DNA of 64,000 bases from Siphonodentalium dalli (lineage: Eukaryota > Mollusca > Scaphopoda > Gadilida > Siphonodentaliidae): the NCBI GenBank assembly GCA_032622095.1, contig CP136064.1, positions 196,761,948 to 196,825,947 of the forward strand, written 5' to 3'. Under the pieces are notes generated by a model. It saw only the letters and a list, made by a program, of their open reading frames with translations. It ran no database searches and was not told the DNA's origin. Position numbers and translations under genes: made by a program. Of the stretch, positions 1-9,570 are shown piece by piece; within the stretch, counting starts at the first letter, position 1; every line of letters begins with the position of its first letter.

Positions 1-1320
1 CATTAAATTTATCGGGGTGAGAGCAAGTTATGGTCGCTATCCCATTGAGGGAAAATTCCGCTTTGCGATATTATGTTTCGAATAATGGATATCACTAGTT
101 AACTGGGAGATATATAGATTCAATTGAGGGGAGATATGTTCATTTATCAAAACCGCATGGTCTGGTTTGGTGATACCCTCGGGTTTGGCGATACCACGTA
201 CACGGGGTGGATACTTAAGTTCCATACAATTATAAACCACAAGAATAATTCACAAGAGTCAACCACTGGTGACTACTACGACTACGAGACAAATACAACA
301 ATGTAGAAATTAGTCGAAATTAATTAACTGACGTCACAGATTAGTCATGACTCATGATGAGTCAGTCACAAGTTTGGTGACTACAACTTACAAGTAAGTG
401 TACAAATAGTACAAAGGACGGATACATCATATTAATCAATTTTCACCGAAACGTGAGTTGAGAACCATCTCGCCATAACATATCGCACAGTTACGGAGTC
501 TGCTATTGTTTTGATCGAACCGTCGGCGACGCTATGATATTGTTGTGATATGTGTTCTGGGACACCCAATATCACTGAATCAATCACGCGGTTATTAGAT
601 GTTGACTTTGTTCACAGCAACGTACTAAATGTATACATGAACCAAAGCAATGGATGCATCATGTTCTTATCGAAACATGTGTGACTATCATTCTCAACGA
701 TTCGGTCATTTCATTTCCACTTCGCTAGGGAATAACCTCTTCCATAATTAGAAACCATATTCGTGCAATGTTACAATACATGGCTGGTGATCAGACAATG
801 ACACTGACTCGTTGACGCAAAGATGCGAATGAAGAATAATTTATTCACCATGGCTGTACCAAACTTGATCATACATTAAATACATTAAACTCTCATTGTG
901 TGAGCTCAGCGTTTGTTTATATACCGGTACAGCACGTAGAGAGTGTAAGGTAAGCAAAATACTCAACACTGTGGCGATTTTTTTTTGGGGAGAGTGATTC
1001 ACGGTGACCCATTCAACACCGAAATCTTGTGTCCAGGATTAGTGAGCGCTATAACAGTATGTTGCAAAAACATGGTGTCAGCTTTAATTAACCAAAGTTC
1101 ATTAGTGTGGTCTTCCTATTGTTGAGTATTTTGCTTATCGCAAACTATTTACGTACTGTACAACAGGTTCTGTAATATAATGTGGCTTTTTTTACATAAC
1201 ACAACGTACGAACTTGACAATTACATACTATTTACGCGATGTTATGATGGGTATAAAGAAATATCTGAGTGAACCACAAATTGAACTATACTAGCCCGAT
1301 CGGCCTAAAAGCCTAAACTA
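1..1320. other. AT-rich non-coding stretch, nothing recognised
   Basis: No ORF longer than about 67 codons and no recognisable protein motif is visible. A short T-run lies near 969-976. I see no RNA gene or tandem array here. Confidence 0.5.
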
Positions 1321-1461
1321 GGCCAGAAGCACGCGGTCAAACGGACGAAAATGCGGATGAAGATGGATAACTCTAAAATCAAGTGGTAATAATAACCACT
1401 TGATTTTAGAGTTATCCATCTGCATCCACAAATTCGTCCGTTTGACCACGTGCTTCTGGTC
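1321..1461. repeat. Inverted repeat (palindrome), 67-bp arms, 7-bp loop
   Basis: The left arm 1321-1387 pairs with the right arm 1395-1461 around the loop AATAATA. The inner 25 bp of each arm (1363-1387 and 1395-1419) is a perfect match; the outer part has several mismatches. It resembles a small fold-back MITE. I could not identify a family or a target-site duplication. Confidence 0.85.
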
Positions 1462-1616
1462 CACAAACAATAGAAATTGCAAACTTCAAAAATCGATATC
1501 TAATCACTCTGCGCTTTGATGGGTGGGTTCCTCGACTCGAATCAAATGTTTTACCCTTAAATCCAATGAAATAGTAATTTAGGAGCGTCTGATCGGATTG
1601 AGTACCTTTAAGATGT

Positions 1617-2160
1617 CTGATTTATAATGTTTACATGGAAGCCCATTAGTGCCAACATATGAAAATATATCTGCGAAAAATCACAAACATTTGCGATAAA
1701 TCTCAAATATCTTTGATATAAATCGCAAAGTATAATCACTAAGTAGTTTGAGAGTTATCGTAAAGATGTTTGAGATTTATCGCAAAGGTTTGTGAGCTAT
1801 AGAAAAGGTATTTGTGATTTATCGCAAAGTTGTTTTGCGATTTATCGCAATGTTTGCTCCCTTATCCCACATGCATGCTGGCTGTGAAAGACCGATTGGT
1901 CTATATTAGCCCGTATTATAGATCGATTGGTGGTTTACCCAGACCTGTTTAATTATGATGTATGATTTATAATGTTTCTATGGTTCAAACCCATTAGTGC
2001 CAACGCATAAAATACATCTGCGATTTATCACACAGTTGTTTTGCGATTTATCGCAAAGTAGTTTTGTGAATCGCGAAGGTTTGCGATTTATCGGACTATT
2101 ATAGATCGATTGGTGGTTCTCCCAGACCTCTTTAAAATGTTTGATTTATAATGTTTTTCT
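1617..2160. repeat. Cluster of short TTTGCGATTTATCGCAAAG-like repeats within a partial duplication
   Basis: The motif GATTTATCGCAAAG recurs many times in both orientations between about 1680 and 2100. Larger segments are also duplicated: the text around 1618-1690 (CCCATTAGTGCCAACATATG) returns near 1963-2035, and the segment starting GATCGATTGGTGGTT occurs at about 1921 and 2104. The core is itself partly palindromic (TTTGCGA/TCGCAAA). Confidence 0.7.
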
Positions 2161-2271
2161 CCCATACCACTTTAAAATTTTACTCCCCGTGCAAGGAACA
2201 GGTCAGGGAAATCCGGAAATCGAGGTATTAAACATCGAATTTAGTACCAAAAAAACAGGATCGAGGTTCTA

Positions 2272-2415
2272 TACTAATAAAAGTAATATAATTCAGATTA
2301 TTTATCTCCATGTAACTGATAACATGATCTCGAAGAACCTCGATCGGGGTTATTTACTTCATTCGATGTTTAAACGCCGTGGCATCATTCAAGAGTAACT
2401 AAATTTTAGGTACTC
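2272..2415. repeat. Direct repeat copy 1 (partner at 3256-3385)
   Basis: The stretch from ACTAATAAAAGTAATATAAT to the first GGTAC motif is repeated about 980 bp downstream with moderate divergence. Both copies run directly into the GTAC-rich motif cluster, so the two together look like one dispersed element. Confidence 0.7.
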
Positions 2416-2665
2416 CAGATTACCTGGATAGGTATTTTCCAGAGTACCCAAACCGGAGTACCAAATTTTAGGTACCCCTGAGTACCTAAGTTTTATGTAC
2501 TCCAGAGTACCAACAGAGTACCTGGATAGAGTACATATAAAGGAGTACCTAAAATTTAAGTACTCCAGTGTACCTAAAGTTTAGGTACACCAGAGTACCA
2601 ATAATTTGGTACTCCCCGTGGGACAAGTATAGCACCTACGTCGGTACTCCAGAGTACCTATTGTT
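2403..2665. repeat. Dense cluster of GGTACTCC/GGAGTACC motifs
   Basis: About a dozen copies of GGTACTCCAGAGTACC-like words occur in 260 bp, in both orientations and separated by AAATTTTAGGT-like text. Each unit can form a small hairpin because GGTACTC is followed by GAGTACC. Confidence 0.75.
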
Positions 2666-3255
2666 TTAAGAGGGTATGGTTACCTTATTATTAAAAGTCA
2701 TTTGGGTTGTTGTACATCACTTTTGATCGTGCAACATGCAGGCGTGTTAAATAACATTAAAATGGCATTATTTAAACTCTTGCTGAACATTCGTAAACTA
2801 TCTACATGTACCACCGTTCCCAACACGAAACCACATGCATTGTCATGTTTATTGTCAGTAGTTTTGCTTAAATATGCTTTTTGTGTTGCGAATATTTTAA
2901 CACGTAGAAAAGACTGTTAACTCAAAGGCCGGTATCTTTAGAGTTATCTCTCATTGGTGAATTCATATACCATATCTGATATCGGCACATGACATAATCA
3001 GTCGTGAAATTATAACATAAATTGCATATTGTATGCATTTATATTTTCAGTAAGCAGATTATGTTCTGACTTGCGTGGGAGATAATAGTGCTGAATATGT
3101 TGTTGACGTTTCGAGTAAAAAGTCACACAGGATACTAACACAGGTACGGGGCACACAGTTTCGCTGCAACTGGTAAAAAGATACCCAGATTGAATCGTTA
3201 GATTGAACTAAATAAACATCCAAATAACATTGATTCAAGTAGAGGAGCCTTGATT

Positions 3256-3420
3256 CGACTAATAAAAGTAATATAATGCGGATTATGTAACTCCATGTTA
3301 CTGATAACATGATATCGAAGATCTTAATTCGATGTTTGAACGCCATGGCATCATTCCAGAGTATCTACATTTTAGGTACCCCGGAGTATCTTGATATGTC
3401 CGGAGTACCTTGATAGAGTG
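3256..3420. repeat. Direct repeat copy 2 with short GTAC tail
   Basis: This is the partner of 2272-2415, including the ACTGATAACATGATATCGAAG section, followed by only three or four GTAC-type units against about a dozen in copy 1. The GTAC array therefore differs in length between copies. Confidence 0.7.
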
Positions 3421-3830
3421 TCTTTTGTCCCACTTTAGGCGGGCCTGAATGGCTATCTGCTAATTGTGATTTTTATTTAAGATAGAACATAAGCCGTATA
3501 TTACCTGCAATCTTTTGACAGAGAAGCCATAGTGACATCAATGACGTTACAGTTCGAAGAGAACTGTTTGGTGGAAAGTCATTCCACGTAGATATCAAAA
3601 CTTGACTATTATATAGCGGGTTTAGGAAACCAAAATCTGCACAATTTCGACGAAAACATAGTCAAAGTACAAAAGAAAGAAATGCACTGTGTATCGTGAA
3701 GTGTAGTCCTACAATATGTTTATGTGTGGTCAAATTATACTATAGTATGCGAGATGTATTTATTTCTTAGTAAATAAATAAGTTTTCAATGAATTCATCA
3801 TATCCAGGACAGTTGCGAATTCCAGAGAGT

Positions 3831-4178
3831 CTATCCGGCTATGATTAATGATATGTCCCCGAAACTACTATTAACCTCTGTGTATGCTAGAATGCTAGGA
3901 GCATTAAATTCTCGGACACAAGAGGCCTTGGTGGTGCATACATGTACATATATTTTACCATTGAAGTATTGTGGTACACAGTTTCTTGCGAGCATCTTGA
4001 ATTTTATTCGCATGGAAACGGAAATCCAATGTGGCCTGTACAATGTATGCATGCGTAATGTGACTGTGGTATTTACGTGGGATCTTACACAACACTCTGG
4101 CAGCGCTGTTCTATTTTCGCTGCAGTCTCGATATTTGCTTTGTTTGACGCCATTCATAAAAGAATTGCCGTAGTCCAA
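3831..4178. other. Unrecognised bidirectional ORF
   Basis: The same stretch is open for 110 codons on the plus strand and 115 on the minus strand. Neither translation resembles a family I know, and there are no matching splice sites or neighbours that favour one strand. A chance ORF or an old repeat is the likeliest explanation. Confidence 0.15.
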
Positions 4179-4200
4179 ACGGATAGTAATGAAATAATTA

Positions 4201-4330
4201 ACTAATGCTTCTGTGGCAGATCTGGTTAGATATTACACCGCCTTACTTTACTGATATTACGGAGATGATAATTCGCCGACTGCCAGATTGTAGTTACTTG
4301 CGCCAGTCTATGCTCGACGCAAGTATGGTG
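4201..4330 (+). repeat. Direct repeat copy 1 (partner at 7998-8126)
   Basis: About 125 bp beginning AACTAATGCTTCTGTGGCAG is repeated 3.8 kb downstream at roughly 90 percent identity by eye. Its end contains a small hairpin, ACTTGCG...CGCAAGT. Relative to the partner this copy has one extra base near 4231, which breaks the reading frame that is open in the other copy. Confidence 0.8.
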
Positions 4331-4344
4331 GAGTTCCTTAGGGG

Positions 4345-5300
4345 TTTAATCGTGACTTTATTGACTAAAGCATGAAACTTTAAAGATATGTTGCTTATTC
4401 ATAGGAAAAACTTTTTGGAGGGGGGTGCCCGGGTGGGGGTCTTGTGTCGGAATAAAATCAGGTTTCTATGGCAACGGCATCAAATATTTGGAGAAAAATT
4501 TAAAAAGGCCACTGTTGAGAACCAACGAGCCTTGTGTTTGAAGAAATGCTGTTAACCCATAGTGCCAATAATGGTCCATCAAACTGACTGAGCCACTATG
4601 ACATATAGGGTCAAGGTCAATTACTAAGGTCAAGGTCATTGAAAAAAATGTGATATTTTGGTCTATTTTTTATAATTGTCTCATATTCAGCTACCCTAGT
4701 GCCTTAGTCATAATAGCAATCCCCACCATAATGCGCAAAAATTTGATATATGACGCATTTGGTATACTTCAGTAACTGTCAACGTGTGACAGCATTTATT
4801 TGATACATAATCACATTTTAAGAACTAGTTTTTATAGTATTTGTGGCAGTATATAAGTCACGATGCATTACCCTTAATAGACCATCAGACCAAATAAATA
4901 TGATTTTGTGACTTTAGCAACTAAAGCATGACACTTCACCATATGTGTTGCTTAGTTATAGTGGAAACGTTTTGGAGGGGGGGGGTGCCCAGGTGAGGGA
5001 TCATGCATCAGGATAAAATCTGGTTTCCATGGCAACGGCATCAAATATATGGAGAGAAAAAAAGCCCACTGTTGGTAACCCGATGAGCCTTGTGTTTGAA
5101 GAAATAATGTGAACTCATAGTGCCATTATGGTCCATCAAACGGACTATGCCATGGTACGTATAGGGTCATGACTCATGGTCAATTGCTAAGGTCAAGGTC
5201 ATTGGAAAAAAGGTAATTATATATATATATTTTATAATTCCGCTACCCCTAGTCATAAAAGCAATCACCTTCATAATACACACACATTTGAACACCATCA
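4345..5300. repeat. Tandem pair of diverged ~550-bp repeats
   Basis: Copy one begins near 4345 and copy two near 4902. Both contain GACTAAAGCATGA/CAACTAAAGCATGA, a G-rich run, then TATGGCAACGGCATCAAATA, GAGCCTTGTGTTTGAAGAAA and GGTCAAGGTCATTG in the same order. Identity looks like 75-80 percent, so the duplication is old. Confidence 0.8.
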
Positions 5301-5832
5301 TTTGGGACAAGTTATTCTTCAATAACATATGTACAACGGTGTCTTACATGTGAATTCCGTTTTCCAATTTTAAGTAATGAATGCCATTCGCATGGCCATA
5401 AATTTAAGAGTTATATCAGAGCAACGGTCATTGAGTAATGGATTATTCTTAACATATTTTCATGATAAATGTTTGTCTAATTCAGCTAGTGATAATATTT
5501 TGTTTACTATTGATCTTGTTAGCTGATCAATCAAGAATTTGAGACCTTATACTACTAACATTTCGGAACAATCTTACAGAAATAAATTATGAATAATGCG
5601 GTATGAGTCATTGTGGCGAACTTCTTCTGTGATGATAACCATAAAACGAGGAGATGTGTGTGCATGAAGTGAATATTACCTATTCTATTCCACCCCTCTG
5701 TGAACAGAACACTCAAAAGTGATCAATTTGGTAACATTGGGAACGGTTCTATGGAAACGGGAGCATTGTATCTACCACTCAGCATAGATTTTTGTATGGA
5801 AAAGTATGACTAAGTTACAAAGCGCAGTGGAT

Positions 5833-5990
5833 AGTCTATACTCTATATTTTGAGACTTCCGTATATATATATATGTACTTCATAGAATCGAAAACGGGTT
5901 GACCGATCGGGACCAAACTTCCTATCTAAAGGTAGAATGCCACGGGAATCGTCGTCGCGGCGTTTTGGAGAAGCTCAGAGCACCCGTTCT
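5833..5990. repeat. Direct repeat copy 1 (partner 6616-6765)
   Basis: Both copies share GAATCGAAAACGG, CAAACTTCCTATCTAA and CGTCGTCGCGGCGTTTTGG in the same order behind a TA-rich lead. The pair brackets the reverse copy of the 122-bp family at 6300-6510. Confidence 0.75.
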
Positions 5991-6299
5991 CCAATCTCAG
6001 TCACAAAAAACGGCACTGCGGTGGTTAATCAAGTGATAATTTAATGAGCGTTTGTTTTTGACACATCGCTCTAAAGAGCGTTTCTTTACCATTCAACGTT
6101 ATTAGTATCTGCAGAGAGATATACGGGATTTTGAGTGGTTTCCTATGCGGGGAGATTTATTGGATGCCATAGTACTCTTACAACATTTCTGCAATATAAT
6201 TGCCTCAAAGTGTTCAGCGTCATTGTTATAGTATGTATGACACTTAGGTCAGGGCTTAGGGTGGTAGTTAGTGTGGATATAGGCATAATGCTTCTCAGA

Positions 6300-6510
6300 A
6301 ATCCCGGCAGACGAGATCTCGGAAACGGGTGGAGCTATCGACTTGAAATTTGGTATGTGAATGTATCTTGCCCCGGATACGAATTTTATCGGGTCGCCGA
6401 GCTCGTGCGACGCCAGCTTCGCGCATGCGCAGACCAGATCTCGGAAACGGTGGAGCTATCGACTTGAAATTTGGTTTTTGAATAGCCCGGACAACGTCGG
6501 GCTCATCATT
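6300..6510 (-). repeat. Reverse-strand copy of the 122-bp repeat family found at 46.2-46.8 kb
   Basis: Read on the minus strand it contains GAGCCCGACGTTGTCCGGGC, then the CAAATTTCAAGTCGATAGCT text, GTTTCCGAGATCT, TGCGCATGCGCGAAGCTGGC and ATCCGGGGCAAGATACATTC, which match the array at 46.2-46.8 kb. About one and a half units are present. A 110-codon ORF across it is a by-product of the repeat. Confidence 0.85.
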
Positions 6511-6769
6511 AACTCATTGAAAAACAAAAAATTAAATTAATTAAAAAAATTAATTAAAAAAATTTAAAATTGTCATGTTTCTGACGATTGCCGCCAGTGG
6601 CGGGCTAACCTGCTAGTCTACTATATAATTTGAGACTTTCGTATATATATGTATTTGTGTATACTTTAAAGAATCGAAAACGGCTGGACCGATTGACCTC
6701 AAACTTCCTATCTAAGGGTAGAAGCCCATGGGACGCGTCGTCGCGGCGTTTTGGAGAAGCTCCTATCGA

Positions 6770-7960
6770 TGTTCAATTATGTGGTCTAAGATGAGACAAA
6801 AAATAAAACTCAAACATTTCGATTTTTCACATTGGAAACACCCTTTTGTGGGCCCTTAAAATTCCTTTGGGGTGATTTCGGACACTAGTCCAGAGTAAGC
6901 ATCTTCCGCCAGGGCCGCTAATACAGCCTATATATTCTATTTCACTATAAATGAAGTGTGTCCAGACTTGTAATTATGTCTAAAGAAGGTATATTTTTAT
7001 TATTCACAAAGCCAACATATCCATGTTGTGATATTTGTTTTATTACCCCTTGGTGGTGTTCGAAATAACCCCGACAACTCAACACTGTGCACATATGTCG
7101 TCGTTGGAATGTAGACTAACGGTCTTATTGCGAAGTATCCGGAGTGTATTTAATCCGATTAGTAGATTTTTCGTCCGCTTTTAGGTGTTTTCTGGTGTGG
7201 TCAATGAGAAACTTTCAGTGATTAGCCGCAGTTGTTGTAATAATTTGAAGGGTTAGTTGTTTTAACGGAATTCTGAGGTGGTGCTTTCGTGAAACCTTGA
7301 AGGCATTATGATTAGTTAGTCTCCATTATCGGTGAACGAAACCTTATCGGAAATTATTTCATAATGACTCTCGAGATTGTTTGTAAATCATTCAGTGTTC
7401 ATCCACCGTATATTGGCTTCTGTCAGTCAATTGCATACCTCTATTTCGATAGAAATTAGAACAAATAACAAACAAAAGATACATGCCAGCCGAAAACAAT
7501 TATAATGTCGTAAAGAGAAACGAGTAAATAACATTTTAGTGTATTTGCCGCGAGCTGACAACATGTCAACATAATATCATGTCAATCGTCAAGGCTTTTG
7601 TCATGTTGTTGGCAATAGGTGATTGAATATAACCAGTAATATATTGATGTATCAATGTAATGGCCATTCCATATTTGCCGATGAACCTTTCAACCAATCG
7701 AAACGTATGCTCCCTTTGTGAACACATCATAAGTGAGACCATATTTCATAATTATCATAACTTTAGTTTGGCACGTCCGAATTAAAACAAATTTTCGTAT
7801 GCTTTCTCATCAAGCACATACTATACACATATACACACAACTTACATATAATCAACTATATATACATAGCCATTAGTTTTTTTTTTTACCTATATTGACA
7901 TTTTTCACAATCAATACATTAAAGCTCCAATATATTTTATATATGAGTAAAAATATGATC
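6770..7960. other. Non-coding stretch, nothing recognised
   Basis: AT-rich sequence without a credible exon, RNA gene or tandem repeat. A T-run is present at 7880-7888. Confidence 0.4.
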
Positions 7961-7963
7961 TAA

Positions 7964-8239
7964 ATGGCGTTACCATTTCTGACTATAGTTTTCTTGTTAA
8001 CTAATGCTTCTATGGCAGATATGTTTAGATATATACCGCCATACTTTACTGATATTACGGAGATGATAATTCGCCAACTGGCAAATTGTAGTTACTTGCG
8101 CCAGTCTATGCTCGACGCAAGTAATGTTTTCGGTCTGTCCGGATCTTTTTTTGGACGTCATATCGGAAGTACAAAAACTAAATTACGCTCATGCGTTATT
8201 GCTCAAGTAATTACTTGCGCCAGTCAATGGATATTGTAA
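7964..8239 (+). repeat. Direct repeat copy 2 within a 91-codon open frame
   Basis: This contains the partner of 4201-4330 at 7998-8126. Here the repeat is inside an ORF that starts with a hydrophobic stretch (MALPFLTIVFLL) and then reads MADMFRYIPPYFTDITEM. The other copy carries a frameshift. The word TTACTTGCGCCAGTC occurs again at 8211. The protein is not recognised and may be fortuitous. Confidence 0.6.
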
Positions 8240-8254
8240 TCCACATATATACTT

Positions 8255-8470
8255 AATTTGCATTTTTGTCGGGTTTTATTTTGGAAATAAATCGTTCATA
8301 TTAGAACAATATTGAAAGATTGCTTCTTTGAAACCAGCAATGGTGCAATGACGCCACGACGCACATAGCACAACTCCAGACAGGACTGCGTCGATGTCCA
8401 GACAGCTGAGACTCGTATTACACGGGCAGGCGAAACCGATCCATCTGCCAACTTGAAACTCTGAAAATTT
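8255..8470. repeat. Inverted repeat copy (partner 11933-12165)
   Basis: The reverse complement of 11933-12165 matches this stretch at roughly 80 percent, sharing CGGGTTTTATTTTGG, AACAATATTGAAAGATTGCT, ACTCCAGACAGG and CTCGTATTACACGG. The pair brackets sulfotransferase exons 3 and 4, one copy lying downstream of exon 4 and the other in the 5.2-kb intron 2. Confidence 0.85.
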
Positions 8471-8739
8471 CGCAGACAGTGACGATCGAACAAACTTCTG
8501 GAATATTTTTTTCGAAGTTCAAAACATTTCCGAAAGACACAGAGGAACATAAATCATTGTTACAAAGAGCGTTCATTTCCTAAGAAAATCATAGTTTTTC
8601 CAGAACATCTGTGCCTATGAATACAGACATTTTGTATTCCAATTCACAGCTATTAATTTAGCATAATAAATCTCAGTCAGACATTGAAATAAAAGAGAGA
8701 TTTCCTGGACAAAATGCAGGACCTATTGGTATAATGATG

Positions 8740-8905
8740 GTATAATGGTATTGATTACATTATTCTTGATAACATGGAAGTGGCTCTCTTTATATAAATG
8801 AAATAAAACAGGCCTCAGCACAGAACCATGAGGAACACCATACTTCAACGTAACGACATCCGACAAATAATCTCAGATATTCACACACTGGATTCTGATA
8901 TCAAG
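8740..8905 (-). pseudogene. Decayed non-LTR reverse transcriptase fragment
   Basis: The minus strand reads an RT palm segment: RIQCVNI, an in-frame stop, DYLSDVVTLKYGVPHGSVLR, then PVLFHLY. This corresponds to the conserved block usually seen as GVPQGSVLGP(L/V)LF in CR1/L2/Jockey-type elements. The Q-to-H and G-to-R changes and the stop show it is dead. Only about 50 residues survive. It lies downstream of sulfotransferase exon 4 and is unrelated to that gene. Confidence 0.75.
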
Positions 8906-9404
8906 GACTAGCACCAGAATCAAACGAGGACACGGGGTACAACTTCCTGAAAGGGGCACAGTCAGAGGTATTGGCACAAATGCTATAATAAAAACATTTT
9001 GGTAATCATACCATATCTTAAAGCACGCTCTAGGTCCAAGCCCACACTAAGCTGTTATGTCTCTTAGAACAATATAACAATGCTGTTTTAGAACTGATAT
9101 CGCATGTATTTCTAGCCCTTCTCTGCAGTATGAAATATCCACACCCAAACGCACGCAAGATGGCATCTTTGTACAATGTGCACAACGACCACATTGATCG
9201 CTACACTCTTCAATATAACACACACTCAAACTAGATTCATTTCTTAAATAACAGAGTTATAAGAAAGAATTTCCAACTTCGGCATACAGTCTTTCGTTCA
9301 TATTTAACACATGTTTTCATGAACCGGGCACATGTTCAAAGGTTCATGGGACATGATATGCATATTAACAACACATTCATATTGGTGTTGACTGAATACG
9401 TCAC

Positions 9405-9570
9405 CTTTTCTGAGGAACCCTTGTGCCCCACTCTTCATCGCAAATGGAGACAATTTTTTGTTCTTTTTCATGTTTTGTAGACTGCACTTATTAACTACTT
9501 CTTCAACAAATGATTCCTCGTGTGTTGTTCCGATGTACTCGGCCAGCTTCTTGATGACAGCTGCTGGGTC
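9405..9570 (-). CDS. Sulfotransferase exon 4 (ends in the RKG motif)
   Basis: Begins DPAAVIKKLAEYIG after acceptor TTATTTATCCAG, continues SFVEEVVNKCSLQNMKKNKK, and ends GFLRK plus one base before the donor GTGACG. This matches the SULT region of the form F(M/E)xMKxNP...FxRKG. A final exon carrying GDWKN and the dimerisation segment should follow further left. Confidence 0.88.

Noticed and set aside
3831-4178. Overlapping plus and minus ORFs as a gene
   Set aside because: Both strands are equally open and neither shows a motif; only noted as unrecognised.
9240-9300. Terminal sulfotransferase exon (minus strand reads SWKFFLITLLFKK then stop)
   Set aside because: The GDWKN motif and following conserved residues are absent, and no acceptor gives the required phase.
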